Of a stretch of 31,404 nucleotides of DNA, positions 20,610 to 29,909 are shown piece after piece (within the stretch, counting starts at the first letter, position 1; every line of letters begins with the position of its first letter). Location: the IMG/VR virus record IMGVR_UViG_3300001041_000045, positions 1 to 31,404 of that record. The stretch is one strand, 5' to 3'. Below the pieces are notes generated by a model that ran no database searches, had not been told where the DNA came from, and was given only the letters and a program-made list of their open reading frames with translations. The position numbers were made by a program, and so were the translations under genes. Source of the stretch: a virus.

Positions 20610-20639
20610 AAATTTAAATTTAAGCAAGGGAGGTAAGAT

Positions 20640-22070
20640 ATGAATACATTTGATTTACTAGCAAAATATATAGACATGGAATCAGGTATTGCAAAAGTAG
20701 AAACAATAATGGGTGTTAGCACAAGTGGAACAAAAACAACTATTGTAGATACAAATAAAGAATTTATTACCAATATGTTTGCTAATTCAATAGTAAAATT
20801 TACCACAGAAGATAAAGAATATTTTAAAACAATTGTTTCTAATACTGCTGATACTATAACATTTACTCCTGCTTTAGCTGGTGCAAAAGCTACAGCAACG
20901 ATAGGTGAAGGTACAAGTGAAATTGTAGTATCGTATATAGATGAAGGTGTAATTGGAAATGTATATGATATTGAAATAGTAGAGGGAGATTCTGCTGATT
21001 CTGATTTATCAGCTATATTAACAGATTCTACAATTGTAGTTTCATTAGGTACTGATTCTGGAGATGCAGCTATAGCAAGTATAGGTACAGGTACAGATGG
21101 AACAGTTAATTTAGAAGTTGTAGAAAATGGTATTGATGGAAATGACTATACTATAGAAGTTGTAGCAGGTACAAGCACATTATCTTTTGTTATAGTAGAA
21201 AAAGCTATAACTATTACATTAGCAGAAAATGGTAGTACAGCAGGTGATATTGCTACATTAATTAATAGCGAAACTTTATTAGTTGATGCTGTTGCAAGTG
21301 GTACAGGATTAGATTTATTAACATTGGCAGAATCAGCAACTTTCTCTGGTGGTGGAGATAATTTTGCTGTAGATGATACTAAAAATACTGCAACATTAGT
21401 AGCAACAGAAATTAATGCTTTAGATGAATTTACATGTAGTACAAGTAATACAGGTGTTGTTGAAGTAACAACTGAAAATATTGTTTTTAGTGGTGGAGTA
21501 GATACTATAAATGTAGAAAATGGTAGTAAGTATGAAATTTTAAATTCTTTAGCTACAGGTGCATCAACTTCAGCAAAGCAAGATACTATCATATCTCATG
21601 TAGATGGTATTGAAACAGCATTAACTACTTTAAATGGTAAAGATTTTTCAACAGAAGCAAAATTAGAAGCAGTTAGAGCATTATTAGCAGGAACATTAAA
21701 TACTAATATAACAAATAGAACAACTATAAAAACTGCTACTATAACTTCAGGTACACCTCTTTCAACAGAAATAGACCTCGAAGGTTATCAATTAGCAGCA
21801 ATAGAAATGCCGTCTGAATGGACTGCTGCTGGATTAACTTTCCAAGGTAGTTCTACTTCTGGAGGAACATATAAAGATATAAAAGCCAATGGTTTAGAAG
21901 TAACTGAACCTGGAAGTAATCTTACTGCAACAGCAAATGTAATAAATGCAATTGATGTAAATGCTTTGGCTTTAGCACCTATTAGATATTTAAAAATTAG
22001 AAGTGGAACATCAGGTTCAGCAGTCAATCAAACAGCAGATAGAACATTGACTTTGATTCTGAAAGTTTAG
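20640..22070 (+). CDS. Virion decoration or appendage protein, 476 aa
   Basis: ATG at 20640 behind GGGAGGT. Almost entirely beta-strand, rich in Thr, Ser, Ala and Gly. Two related modules are visible (GNVYDIEIVEGDSAD...TIVVSLGTDSGDA near 100-140 and GNDYTIEVVAGTSTL...ITITLAENGSTAGD near 160-205), a repeat style seen in phage structural proteins. The last about 100 residues (EGYQLAAIEMPSEWTAAGLT, FQGSSTSGGTYKDI, IRYLKIRSGTSGSAVNQTAD) match a C-terminal beta-sandwich found on many phage head and tail fibres. Its position between capsid and spike suggests a head or tail surface protein. The exact location in the virion is unknown. Confidence 0.55.
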   Translation: MNTFDLLAKYIDMESGIAKVETIMGVSTSGTKTTIVDTNKEFITNMFANSIVKFTTEDKEYFKTIVSNTADTITFTPALAGAKATATIGEGTSEIVVSYIDEGVIGNVYDIEIVEGDSADSDLSAILTDSTIVVSLGTDSGDAAIASIGTGTDGTVNLEVVENGIDGNDYTIEVVAGTSTLSFVIVEKAITITLAENGSTAGDIATLINSETLLVDAVASGTGLDLLTLAESATFSGGGDNFAVDDTKNTATLVATEINALDEFTCSTSNTGVVEVTTENIVFSGGVDTINVENGSKYEILNSLATGASTSAKQDTIISHVDGIETALTTLNGKDFSTEAKLEAVRALLAGTLNTNITNRTTIKTATITSGTPLSTEIDLEGYQLAAIEMPSEWTAAGLTFQGSSTSGGTYKDIKANGLEVTEPGSNLTATANVINAIDVNALALAPIRYLKIRSGTSGSAVNQTADRTLTLILKV

Positions 22071-22081
22071 GAGGTGTTATC

Positions 22082-24292
22082 ATGGCACTTCCTTTAAAAC
22101 CAAAACGTCTTATTCAAAACGGATTAGTTGCTCATTATGCTCCAATTCGACAGAGGAATTTGTTGAAGTGGAGTGAGGATTTTAGTAATAGTGTGTGGAT
22201 AAAGACAGATACTACTATAGTTTCAAATGACAAGACAGCACCAAATGGTGAATTAACTGCGGATAAAGTTCTTGGAAGTGGTGTTGGTTCAAGTGTAAAT
22301 TGTACGTTTGCTGTAGGTTCTATAACTTCAAAAATATTTACTATTTCATTATGGGTTTATGCTGACACACAATTTAACTTTACAATCAGGGTACGTGGAA
22401 CAGGCACAATGCAAGAAGCAGAAAATCTTATAGTTTCAACAATTGCAGGACAATGGGTGCGTATTTCTGTAAAGAAAACATTTACTGCAAGTGCAGATGG
22501 TAATTCAATATTATTAGCTATTTATACAGGTTTATTAAATATTGATACATCTAAAACTTTTTGGCTTTGGGGTGCTCAACTAGAACTCTCCCCATCCGCA
22601 ACAACATACCAACGCACAACTGATTTGCAGACTTTATGGAATCAAAAGCAAGAAAATATGAGTGTGACGAATATTGTGCAAGGTGGGAATTTTCCTAGTA
22701 CTAGTGGGTGGAGTAGTGTAGGTGGTGCCTTGACAATATCTGATAATAAAGCAATTGTTACGGGAGATGGTGTTAGCAGATATCCAACACTTAAAAGATT
22801 TGATACAAATTCACTTATAGCAGGTAGAAAGTATTACGTAAAAACTAAATGTAAAGTAACAAATTCATCTTGTTTATCTATTAATTTATGGCTTTATGAT
22901 GGCGTTAGTTTATATGTAGTTTCTAATCCAATTAACGGTAATATTTATACACTTTCAGGGGTAGGAGTAGCATCAATCACGACCACAAACCTATTAACTA
23001 TAGAGCATAAATATGTAGACGCAACAACAGCAAACGGAAAAGTAATGGAAGTACAACAAGTATTAGCAATAGACCTAACTTCCCTCTTCGGTGCAGGAAA
23101 CGAACCAACTGCCCAACAATGTGATGAAATGTTTAAATATTGGTTTGATGGTAGTATTAGGATGAATTTACCAGGAATGTTTTCAAATAAACAATATACT
23201 GCTACTAATATTATTCAGAATGGAAATTTTGTAGATACAAGTATTTGGACTCCTGCTGGTAGTACACTTACTGTATCAGCAAATAAAGGAATAATAACAG
23301 GTTCAGGCACAACACGTTATCCACAGATTTATCAATCTATTTCTTCATCTATAAATAGTAAAATTTATGTACGTGCAAAAATAAAATCAACTAGTGCCTC
23401 ACCACCACAAGCAATAACAATAGCATGTGCAGGAACAGCAACAGTATTTCAAGCAAATCCTGTACAAGATGTAGTATATACATTATCTGGTATTCGTACA
23501 ATGTTATCTGTTTCAGAAAGTTTATCTATTTTTGGTACATATGTAGATACTGCAACAGCATTAGGAAAAGTAATAGAGGTTCAAGAAGTATTAGTTATAG
23601 ATTTATCTTTATTATTTGGATTAGGAAACGAACCAACTATTACTCAATGTGATGTTATATTTTCTAATTATTTTGTTGGTAATTCAACAATATATATTAA
23701 ATCTTCAAGTGTAGCAGGTATACTAGGTAATTCATCAAGTTCTGATGGTTCAGACCCAATTTTTACAGGTGAAGGTTTTAAATTTGACGGTATTGATGAC
23801 TATATAGAATTAGGAAACAATGAATATTTTCAATTGCAAAATGGATTTTATATTGAATTTATTTTTAAAGCATCAATTGCAAATGGTTATATAATCGCAA
23901 AGAATTTATCTACTGTAACTGATATGCAATATGGAATTTATTGGAATTATACTAATAAATCTGTAGTTGGTGTAATAAACGGTGTTGCAAGAGGTGCTTC
24001 AGCAAATAATAGCATACCTGAAAATACATATGTTCATGTAGGATTTATGTATGACAGAAATAATGTTTATTATTTTGTAAATGGTATTTTGTCTGGTGTG
24101 CCTACAGTTTTCACAGACGCAATATTACCAACTAGTAGTACAGTTAATATCGGACGAAGAAAATCTTCTGCTTATTTAAATGGTGAAATTGCATACTTAA
24201 ATATGTGTAACAGAGCATTGACAGATACAGAAAGAATAAAAAATTATAATTATTTAAAACAAATTATAGCAGGAAAGGGGATAATGATATAG
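22082..24292 (+). CDS. Spike/fibre protein with repeated carbohydrate-binding-like modules and a C-terminal LamG-like domain
   Basis: 736 residues; ATG at 22082 behind TTAGGAGGTG. The N-terminal domain (NLLKWSEDFSNSVWIKTDTT, TAPNGELTADKV, FWLWGAQLELSPSATTYQRT) is the head-spike-fibre type beta-sandwich. Two tandem homologous modules follow (about 195-365 and 375-545), each starting TNI(V/I)Q.GNF and ending IDL(T/S).LFG.GNEPT..QCD. The C-terminus (FKFDGIDDYIELGNNEYFQL, YVHVGFMYDRNNVYYFVNG, INIGRRKSSAYLNGEIAYLN type) is a LamG/concanavalin-like lectin domain. It probably binds cell-surface glycans. Lectin-type modules repeated in tandem suggest recent duplication. Confidence 0.65.
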   Translation: MALPLKPKRLIQNGLVAHYAPIRQRNLLKWSEDFSNSVWIKTDTTIVSNDKTAPNGELTADKVLGSGVGSSVNCTFAVGSITSKIFTISLWVYADTQFNFTIRVRGTGTMQEAENLIVSTIAGQWVRISVKKTFTASADGNSILLAIYTGLLNIDTSKTFWLWGAQLELSPSATTYQRTTDLQTLWNQKQENMSVTNIVQGGNFPSTSGWSSVGGALTISDNKAIVTGDGVSRYPTLKRFDTNSLIAGRKYYVKTKCKVTNSSCLSINLWLYDGVSLYVVSNPINGNIYTLSGVGVASITTTNLLTIEHKYVDATTANGKVMEVQQVLAIDLTSLFGAGNEPTAQQCDEMFKYWFDGSIRMNLPGMFSNKQYTATNIIQNGNFVDTSIWTPAGSTLTVSANKGIITGSGTTRYPQIYQSISSSINSKIYVRAKIKSTSASPPQAITIACAGTATVFQANPVQDVVYTLSGIRTMLSVSESLSIFGTYVDTATALGKVIEVQEVLVIDLSLLFGLGNEPTITQCDVIFSNYFVGNSTIYIKSSSVAGILGNSSSSDGSDPIFTGEGFKFDGIDDYIELGNNEYFQLQNGFYIEFIFKASIANGYIIAKNLSTVTDMQYGIYWNYTNKSVVGVINGVARGASANNSIPENTYVHVGFMYDRNNVYYFVNGILSGVPTVFTDAILPTSSTVNIGRRKSSAYLNGEIAYLNMCNRALTDTERIKNYNYLKQIIAGKGIMI

Positions 24293-24293
24293 T

Positions 24294-24521
24294 ATGGTAG
24301 CAGTTTTTGCAAGTGTGGAGATTTATACAAATATATCTAATTTAGGAATATTGCCTTCAGGAGTAAGTTTAGGTTTACCTCCTGCAAATATTGATGAACC
24401 AACAGGTAGATGTGTGGTAGGTTATCCGTTTACCGAAGATGACCAAGTATATTTGCTTGGTTTTGAAGGTGTAGAATTAAGAGATACTATGCCTGAAGAT
24501 TGGTATTATCCTGAGTGTTAA
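24294..24521 (+). CDS. Hypothetical small virion-region protein, 75 aa
   Basis: ATG at 24294, two bases after the spike stop; GGAAAGGGG lies further upstream, so translation may be coupled. The sequence is beta-rich with prolines (LPSGVSLGLPPANIDEPTGR, then GYPFTEDDQVYLLGFEGVEL) and ends in an acidic, tryptophan-containing tail (PEDWYYPEC). It may be a small chaperone or capping part of the fibre. No family is recognised. Confidence 0.5.
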   Translation: MVAVFASVEIYTNISNLGILPSGVSLGLPPANIDEPTGRCVVGYPFTEDDQVYLLGFEGVELRDTMPEDWYYPEC

Positions 24522-24544
24522 ATAAAATAGAAATATAATTTATA

Positions 24545-24586
24545 TAGACATATGTAAAATAAAATTACATATGTCTATTATTTTTT
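24545..24586 (+). terminator. Intrinsic terminator
   Basis: TAGACATATGTAA (24545-24557) pairs perfectly with TTACATATGTCTA (24565-24577), 7-base loop, followed by TTATTTTTT. Confidence 0.75.
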
Positions 24587-24612
24587 AATATACAAGATTG
24601 GAGGTATGAATT

Positions 24613-25179
24613 TTGACAGGACTTCAAATTATTAAACTTGCAAATCGACATGTAGATGATGACATAGAATATTTAGATGGAGTTTATTGGATTAATGAAT
24701 GTTTAGTTGAATTAGGCGAAGATGCAAAATTATTTGATACTGCTACAATAGAAGTAACAGATACAACTGCATGGTATGATATACCAACAAATATGATAAG
24801 AGTAATAGAATTTGAAGATAGTAATGGAGAAGTATCATATGTTGATTATGTTATCCGAAATGGTAAAATAAAAATATCAGCAACAGGTACATATTCAATT
24901 TACTATTCTAAATTATCTACTGAAATTGAAATTGTAGATGAAGATGATGAAACAGAAATTGAAACTGCTTTAAGTGCTGAAATAGATTGTCATAAACTTT
25001 TACATAAATGTGTAGCATTATTTTTAGCTTCACGTTTCAAAGACATGGACAATTCAGATGAAATTGTTATTCAAGATGCACAAAGGTTAATGAAAGAATT
25101 TGAATATAAAAAAGCAAAAGCATTAAGACAAATAAATGAATTAGATAATTATAACAACCTAGCGATAAGGGTGATATAA
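24613..25179 (+). CDS. Head-tail adaptor (tail tubular protein A-like)
   Basis: 188 residues from a TTG at 24613, behind GGAGG. The layout is an N-terminal helical part (LQIIKLANRHVDDDIEYLDG, VYWINECLVELGEDA), a central beta region (TAWYDIPTNMIRVIEFEDSN, SIYYSKLSTEIEIV), then long C-terminal helices (CHKLLHKCVALFLASRFKDM, then FEYKKAKALRQINE). This matches the adaptor/connector proteins of podoviruses (T7 gp11, P22 gp4 class), which dock under the portal and seal the head. It is followed by a nozzle-like protein, as expected. Confidence 0.65.
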   Translation: MTGLQIIKLANRHVDDDIEYLDGVYWINECLVELGEDAKLFDTATIEVTDTTAWYDIPTNMIRVIEFEDSNGEVSYVDYVIRNGKIKISATGTYSIYYSKLSTEIEIVDEDDETEIETALSAEIDCHKLLHKCVALFLASRFKDMDNSDEIVIQDAQRLMKEFEYKKAKALRQINELDNYNNLAIRVI

Positions 25180-25180
25180 T

Positions 25181-26623
25181 ATGAGAAAAAATATACCAGT
25201 TTCTGCTTTTTCAGGAGTAAATAATCTTAATATAAAAGACACAACTGAAATTGTTACAGGAAAAAACTTTAGAACATTTCAAGGTGAATTATCTTCACGA
25301 AAAGGCAATATAATTTTAATAGAAAAAATATTTGACAATGCTGTAAAATCTATACATTCTTGTGGTGTACCTCAAATGACTTCAAGAATTTTGGTTCAAG
25401 AAGGTACAAATTTATGGTTAAAAAATGGAACAGATAATTGGACATTATTAGATGATACTATATCTTCTGCACAATTAAATTCTACTCAATGGTCAACTTT
25501 TAGAGAAGGTAGAGATTCACAATTAGTTCTTTCAAATGGTGCAAACAATTATGTGTTTAATATTAATGCTGGCACAGGTATTTCAGAATTAACTAATTTA
25601 TCTGAAATATCATATGATGTACCAAAAATGGAAAAAGTTACTACACATCAAGGTAGAGTTTTCGGATGGTCGCCAAATTATGCTCCTGCAAATACAATTA
25701 AATTTAATGATTATATTGTTATCGGTGAAGATGCAGATGCAAAAAAATATATAGATATTGATTATTGGAATCCTGCCTTTCAAATCGACCCTTCAAATAT
25801 CAATGAAACTACACTAGAATTCGTATCATTCGACACGCATGGATTAGCATTAACAAATAGAGGTGCTTATCGGCTTGAAGGTTATGATGAAACAAATTTT
25901 TCTACTTCTGTTGTAGGGAAATATCCTGTTTATGGAATGAATTGTGCATCAAAAGTAGCAAACTATATTATATACGTTGGTAGAGATTCAAACAAACTAA
26001 AAGTTTATGCTTATTCTGGTAGTGATATAGTTTCTATAAGTGAAAAAATTGAAGAAGAATTGAATTCAAGAACATTCACAAAAATATTTACAATAGGACA
26101 TGATGGAAAATTCTATATATTCATGCCAGATTTAACAGATACTAAAGTGTTCATTTTTGATACAGTAGAAAAACAATGGTATATTGATGTATATGAAAAA
26201 ATATTTACGTGTGCATGTATTCACCATGAGAATTTTTTACAAAAAGGATTTCTTTATGTAGGTACAGATAACGGTGATTTAGTTAAATTCGATAATACCG
26301 CTATTACAGATTTTGGTGTAACTGAATATTCTACTGAATTTGAATATTTATTAGAATTAGGAAGAGAAAAATCAAAATTAAAAAGAATATATATTACAGC
26401 AGAACCAGCAAATGATTTTACATTAAATGTAGTTTGTCAAGGTGACAATAATCCTGAAACAGATATATTTAGTATATTTTTTCCAGCAGGAGAACAATCA
26501 ACACAAAAGTTAAAAATCAAACGTGCTAAAGGTGGTAATATGAAAGTTAAATTCTATACTACTGATTTTATTGATAAATTAGTGCATTTGAATTTTATTG
26601 TTACTCCTAAAAAATTTAGATAG
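25181..26623 (+). CDS. Tail nozzle/tail tubular protein B-like protein
   Basis: 480 residues; ATG at 25181, one base after the adaptor stop, with AAGGGTGATAAT upstream. The N-terminus (VSAFSGVNNLNIKDTTEIVT, NFRTFQGELSSRKGN) is the usual opening of podovirus nozzle proteins. The rest alternates strands in a beta-propeller rhythm (ILVQEGTNLWLKNGTDNWTL; FYIFMPDLTDTKVFIFDTVE; FLYVGTDNGDLVKFDN). Such proteins (T7 gp12, P22 gp10 class) form the hexameric nozzle below the adaptor. Context and size agree. Confidence 0.65.
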   Translation: MRKNIPVSAFSGVNNLNIKDTTEIVTGKNFRTFQGELSSRKGNIILIEKIFDNAVKSIHSCGVPQMTSRILVQEGTNLWLKNGTDNWTLLDDTISSAQLNSTQWSTFREGRDSQLVLSNGANNYVFNINAGTGISELTNLSEISYDVPKMEKVTTHQGRVFGWSPNYAPANTIKFNDYIVIGEDADAKKYIDIDYWNPAFQIDPSNINETTLEFVSFDTHGLALTNRGAYRLEGYDETNFSTSVVGKYPVYGMNCASKVANYIIYVGRDSNKLKVYAYSGSDIVSISEKIEEELNSRTFTKIFTIGHDGKFYIFMPDLTDTKVFIFDTVEKQWYIDVYEKIFTCACIHHENFLQKGFLYVGTDNGDLVKFDNTAITDFGVTEYSTEFEYLLELGREKSKLKRIYITAEPANDFTLNVVCQGDNNPETDIFSIFFPAGEQSTQKLKIKRAKGGNMKVKFYTTDFIDKLVHLNFIVTPKKFR

Positions 26624-26633
26624 GAGGGATTAT

Positions 26634-27092
26634 ATGGCAGATAAGTTAGCTTTAAGAAGATTAAGTTATCAAGATATTAAAAAACCTGAAAATATTATTA
26701 ATGCTTTTAATGAAAATAAGATGAAAACTGAATTGTTTGTTAATTCTATAAATGATTTTCAAGGTATTATATATGATGGTACTGGTGAATATATAGAATA
26801 TGGTTGGCTAACATATTCACAACAATATATAGATTTTAATTTTGTAAATGAATATGAATTTGAACCAATTTGTACAGCAAAAATTCAAGTTGCATACAAC
26901 ACTGAAGGTTATATAGGTGATGAAGTAAATCAATCATCTGATATGAAGATAATACCAATGGCACAAAAATTTAATTCATCTACTAATTTTAATGGTGTTA
27001 GAGTGTATATAAAGGGGACAAGTCTTCCAGAATATTTCCCATATGGAAAAATAAGTATAACAGCTATTTGTAATGGAAAGGTTGAATCATAA
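26634..27092 (+). CDS. Tail-associated protein, 152 aa
   Basis: I use the ATG at 26634 behind AGGAGGG; the frame is open upstream into the preceding gene. A helical start (RRLSYQDIKKPENIINAFNE, NKMKTELFVNSIND) is followed by beta strands (YGWLTYSQQYIDFNFVNEYE, GVRVYIKGTSLP, GKISITAICNG), a plan like small adaptor proteins that attach fibres to the tail hub. Its stop overlaps the start of the next gene (TAATG), implying coupling. No specific family is recognised. Confidence 0.55.
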   Translation: MADKLALRRLSYQDIKKPENIINAFNENKMKTELFVNSINDFQGIIYDGTGEYIEYGWLTYSQQYIDFNFVNEYEFEPICTAKIQVAYNTEGYIGDEVNQSSDMKIIPMAQKFNSSTNFNGVRVYIKGTSLPEYFPYGKISITAICNGKVES

Positions 27093-28342
27093 TGACATAT
27101 CCTGCACAAAGAACATTTGAATGTATGCTTTATGAAAATATTCAAGGTTATATTTTATTAACCTTTGAATACAATTCAAAAATATATTCAGTATATATTT
27201 CAAAATATTCACATGCAGAAAGTAGTTACACTGAATATTTTGAAATTACAATAGCAAATATGAATATAGATGGAACAGATTTCCAAAAAATAAATACATT
27301 TACATTAATAGATTCATTGACTAATGCTAGTTTTTATGATGGCAATATTTATTTTTTGCAAGACACATATCAAGAAGATTTGTCATTGGTAAAATATTCT
27401 TTAACAACTAATAATTTAACAACTATCTTTTTAGGAGAATCATTGCGTTGGTATGGTGGCACAATTGATGATGATAGTTATACATTCTGGCATACTCTTC
27501 ACGTAGATTCAAATGGAGTACACATTGGTTGGTTTTATTATCATCAATTGGCAACATATTCTATAAAACGTGAATTGTGGTATGCAAAATGTTCAACTTC
27601 TGGTGGTGAATATGTAAAATACCATGTGACAGCAAATTTCACATGGATTACAGAAACAACTACTTATTATAATAGAACAGACGGGTTTTCTGGTGCTATT
27701 GAACGTATGAAATTTATTCCTACACCTAATGGTTTGCTTTATGTGTGGCGAGATAATTCAAATTATAGTTACAATTCTGGATATATTTCATATTGTACAA
27801 GTAGTTTCACTGGTACGAATACAGTAATAAGAAGGTCAACACTTCATACTTACACATTGAATCCTCAATATATTTACACAGATGGAACAAATTGTTATTG
27901 TATTTTTGATGGTTTTCAATCAACATATTCAAAATATATTTTTCAATATGATTCATCTGGATTAGAAGTAGTCAAAAGAGGATTTTCAGGATATGCAGGA
28001 TTTCAATTTTCAGAATTACTTGTTTATAACAATGAATTATATTGTATGTTTTGGGATAATAATACTGTAAAATATGTAAAATATGATTCAAGTTTTTCAA
28101 CATACACAGAACATGTTGATTTTGGTATGCAATATTCTTACAATACTATAGACAATATGAAATTTGCATTTGTTGATAATGAAATAAAATCTTTTATGTC
28201 AGCTACAAACAAAAGTAATATTTGTTTATATATATGGTCATATCCTGGAACATTTGTCCCAATTACAGCAAATACACAAGTTTCAGAAAGATTAATTTCA
28301 GCAAATACAAATCAATATATTCAAAATTATATTTATATATAA
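27092..28342 (+). CDS. Tail protein with beta-propeller-like repeats, 416 aa
   Basis: The ATG at 27092 overlaps the upstream stop (TAATG). The protein is rich in Tyr, Ser, Thr, Asn and aromatic residues, with recurring short strands of the form YDGNIYFLQDTYQ, TDGTNCYCIFDGFQS and VYNNELYCMFWDNNTVKYVK. These look like blades of a beta-propeller. It lacks signal peptides and catalytic motifs I can see. Its position after a probable fibre adaptor suggests a tail tip or receptor-binding protein. This is inference. Confidence 0.5.
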   Translation: MTYPAQRTFECMLYENIQGYILLTFEYNSKIYSVYISKYSHAESSYTEYFEITIANMNIDGTDFQKINTFTLIDSLTNASFYDGNIYFLQDTYQEDLSLVKYSLTTNNLTTIFLGESLRWYGGTIDDDSYTFWHTLHVDSNGVHIGWFYYHQLATYSIKRELWYAKCSTSGGEYVKYHVTANFTWITETTTYYNRTDGFSGAIERMKFIPTPNGLLYVWRDNSNYSYNSGYISYCTSSFTGTNTVIRRSTLHTYTLNPQYIYTDGTNCYCIFDGFQSTYSKYIFQYDSSGLEVVKRGFSGYAGFQFSELLVYNNELYCMFWDNNTVKYVKYDSSFSTYTEHVDFGMQYSYNTIDNMKFAFVDNEIKSFMSATNKSNICLYIWSYPGTFVPITANTQVSERLISANTNQYIQNYIYI

Positions 28343-28359
28343 AATGGGAGGTGCAAAAT

Positions 28360-29889
28360 TTGGCAGTAGATTTTTCCAAAATGGCTCCAATTAGACAATT
28401 ACTACAAAATGTAGGTAATGTACAATGGAATCCTGAAAGGAATCAATTTGGTAATCGTTCAATTAATGTTAATGGAATGAATCTTGAAGAAAATAAAGAT
28501 TTTTACATTGACCCAACAAATGACAGGGCATATGGTGATTTCACTAAACTTTCTAATACATTAGGTAGTTACGCTTTAAAGCCATTTGACCCTAATGATT
28601 TAACAAAATATCAGACACAAGCAAAACAATATGCTAATGTAGCTTATCAACCAAAATTAAATGCTTTAGATGGAAAACTGGCTGAATTACAATCGGCTGC
28701 TGATGCTCAAAGAGATAGTGCTAGAAGTGCATATGATGATGCTAGAGCAAATTTACAAATTAATAAACGTGAAGGACAATCACAAACTAATTCTAATATA
28801 ACTGGCAGAGGATTACAGAATTCACAATTATCAGAATATTTACGTCAAGATACAGCAAATAAATTTATGCCTATGCAAAAAAACATAGAGACAGAACAAG
28901 CAAGACAATTAGCTAATATTTCAAATCAAACTGCAAACAATATAGCAAGTTTAGGCAATGAATATGCTATGCTTGAAGCTGATAGAGCACAAAAAGAGAT
29001 GGACTATTCTAATCAATATTATCAGCAAGATAAAACTAACATGATGAATATGGCTAATTTACTTTCACAACAAGGACAGATGAATACACAAGCAGAACAA
29101 CAAGCATTTGCAAATAAATTAGCCGAAGCAGGATTAACTCAAGAATGGAATGGAAATCCTACTTTTCAAAGGTTATTGTCAGAAGCTGGAATGACTCAAA
29201 TGTGGAATGGTAGTCCTACATGGCAAAGAAATTTACAAGAACAAGAATTGAAAAATCAAAAAGACCAGAGAGATTTAGAAATCATGTATAAAAATATTGG
29301 ATTAACTGGTATGATGCCAGATGGCAGTAAAACATGGGAAAGAATGTATCAAGAGGGACAATTAAACAATGATACTTTACGTGCTTCTGGTGCAGGACAA
29401 AGTAATTTAACAGCAGGAGAAAGACAGAATCAGGCTGTAGCAAATTATTTTGAGAAAATAAATAATAGATACAATGAGAATATGGAAAATGGATTACAAA
29501 ATCCAGGATACTATGCAGTAAAATCTGCTTTAGCTGACCCTGAATGGATTGTAGAAGCACAAAAGGCAGGTATTAATCCACAGGATGCAGTAAATATGTT
29601 CTTCCAAAGTAAAAATGTTAAACCTTCTGAATTCTTTAAAGGAAAAGCTGGAGAATTAGCACCTTTATATCAATCATATTCACCTGATATGAAAGGTACT
29701 CAATTGACACAAGCTAAAAATGCTGCTACTGCAAAAGCATATGCTAGAATAAATGAATTATCTCAACAATATAGTGCAGAAGAAATTAAACAAATTATTC
29801 AAAGTGAAGCAGATACTTTTGCTCGTGCAGGTGTAGCTATTCCAACATTAATGAAATATATAGATGAAAATGTTTATGGTGTAGAATAA
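28360..29889 (+). CDS. Internal virion/ejection protein with WNG repeats, 509 aa
   Basis: Starts at a TTG at 28360 with GGGAGGTG ideally spaced; a longer frame from 28222 lies inside the previous gene and is rejected. The protein is Gln/Asn/Ala-rich and mostly helical, with a coiled coil near 95-135 and a Gln-rich helix at 175-250. From residue 255 there are 19-residue repeats (AEAGLTQEWNGNPTFQRLL, SEAGMTQMWNGSPTWQRNL) and a third looser copy (IGLTGMMPDGSKTWERMY). This composition and position after the tail genes match podovirus DNA-ejection proteins that sit in the capsid and form a conduit through the cell envelope. Confidence 0.6.
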   Translation: MAVDFSKMAPIRQLLQNVGNVQWNPERNQFGNRSINVNGMNLEENKDFYIDPTNDRAYGDFTKLSNTLGSYALKPFDPNDLTKYQTQAKQYANVAYQPKLNALDGKLAELQSAADAQRDSARSAYDDARANLQINKREGQSQTNSNITGRGLQNSQLSEYLRQDTANKFMPMQKNIETEQARQLANISNQTANNIASLGNEYAMLEADRAQKEMDYSNQYYQQDKTNMMNMANLLSQQGQMNTQAEQQAFANKLAEAGLTQEWNGNPTFQRLLSEAGMTQMWNGSPTWQRNLQEQELKNQKDQRDLEIMYKNIGLTGMMPDGSKTWERMYQEGQLNNDTLRASGAGQSNLTAGERQNQAVANYFEKINNRYNENMENGLQNPGYYAVKSALADPEWIVEAQKAGINPQDAVNMFFQSKNVKPSEFFKGKAGELAPLYQSYSPDMKGTQLTQAKNAATAKAYARINELSQQYSAEEIKQIIQSEADTFARAGVAIPTLMKYIDENVYGVE

Positions 29890-29909
29890 TATAAATAGGT
29901 GGTGAGATT

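Noticed and set aside
21146-21592. 148-residue minus-strand open frame
   Set aside because: It lies opposite the decoration-protein gene; its hydrophobic, Val/Ser/Ala-rich composition is what the complement of a Thr/Glu-rich beta protein gives, and it has no Shine-Dalgarno sequence.
28222-28359. 46-residue N-terminal extension of the ejection protein
   Set aside because: It overlaps the preceding tail gene; the TTG at 28360 has a perfectly spaced GGGAGG.
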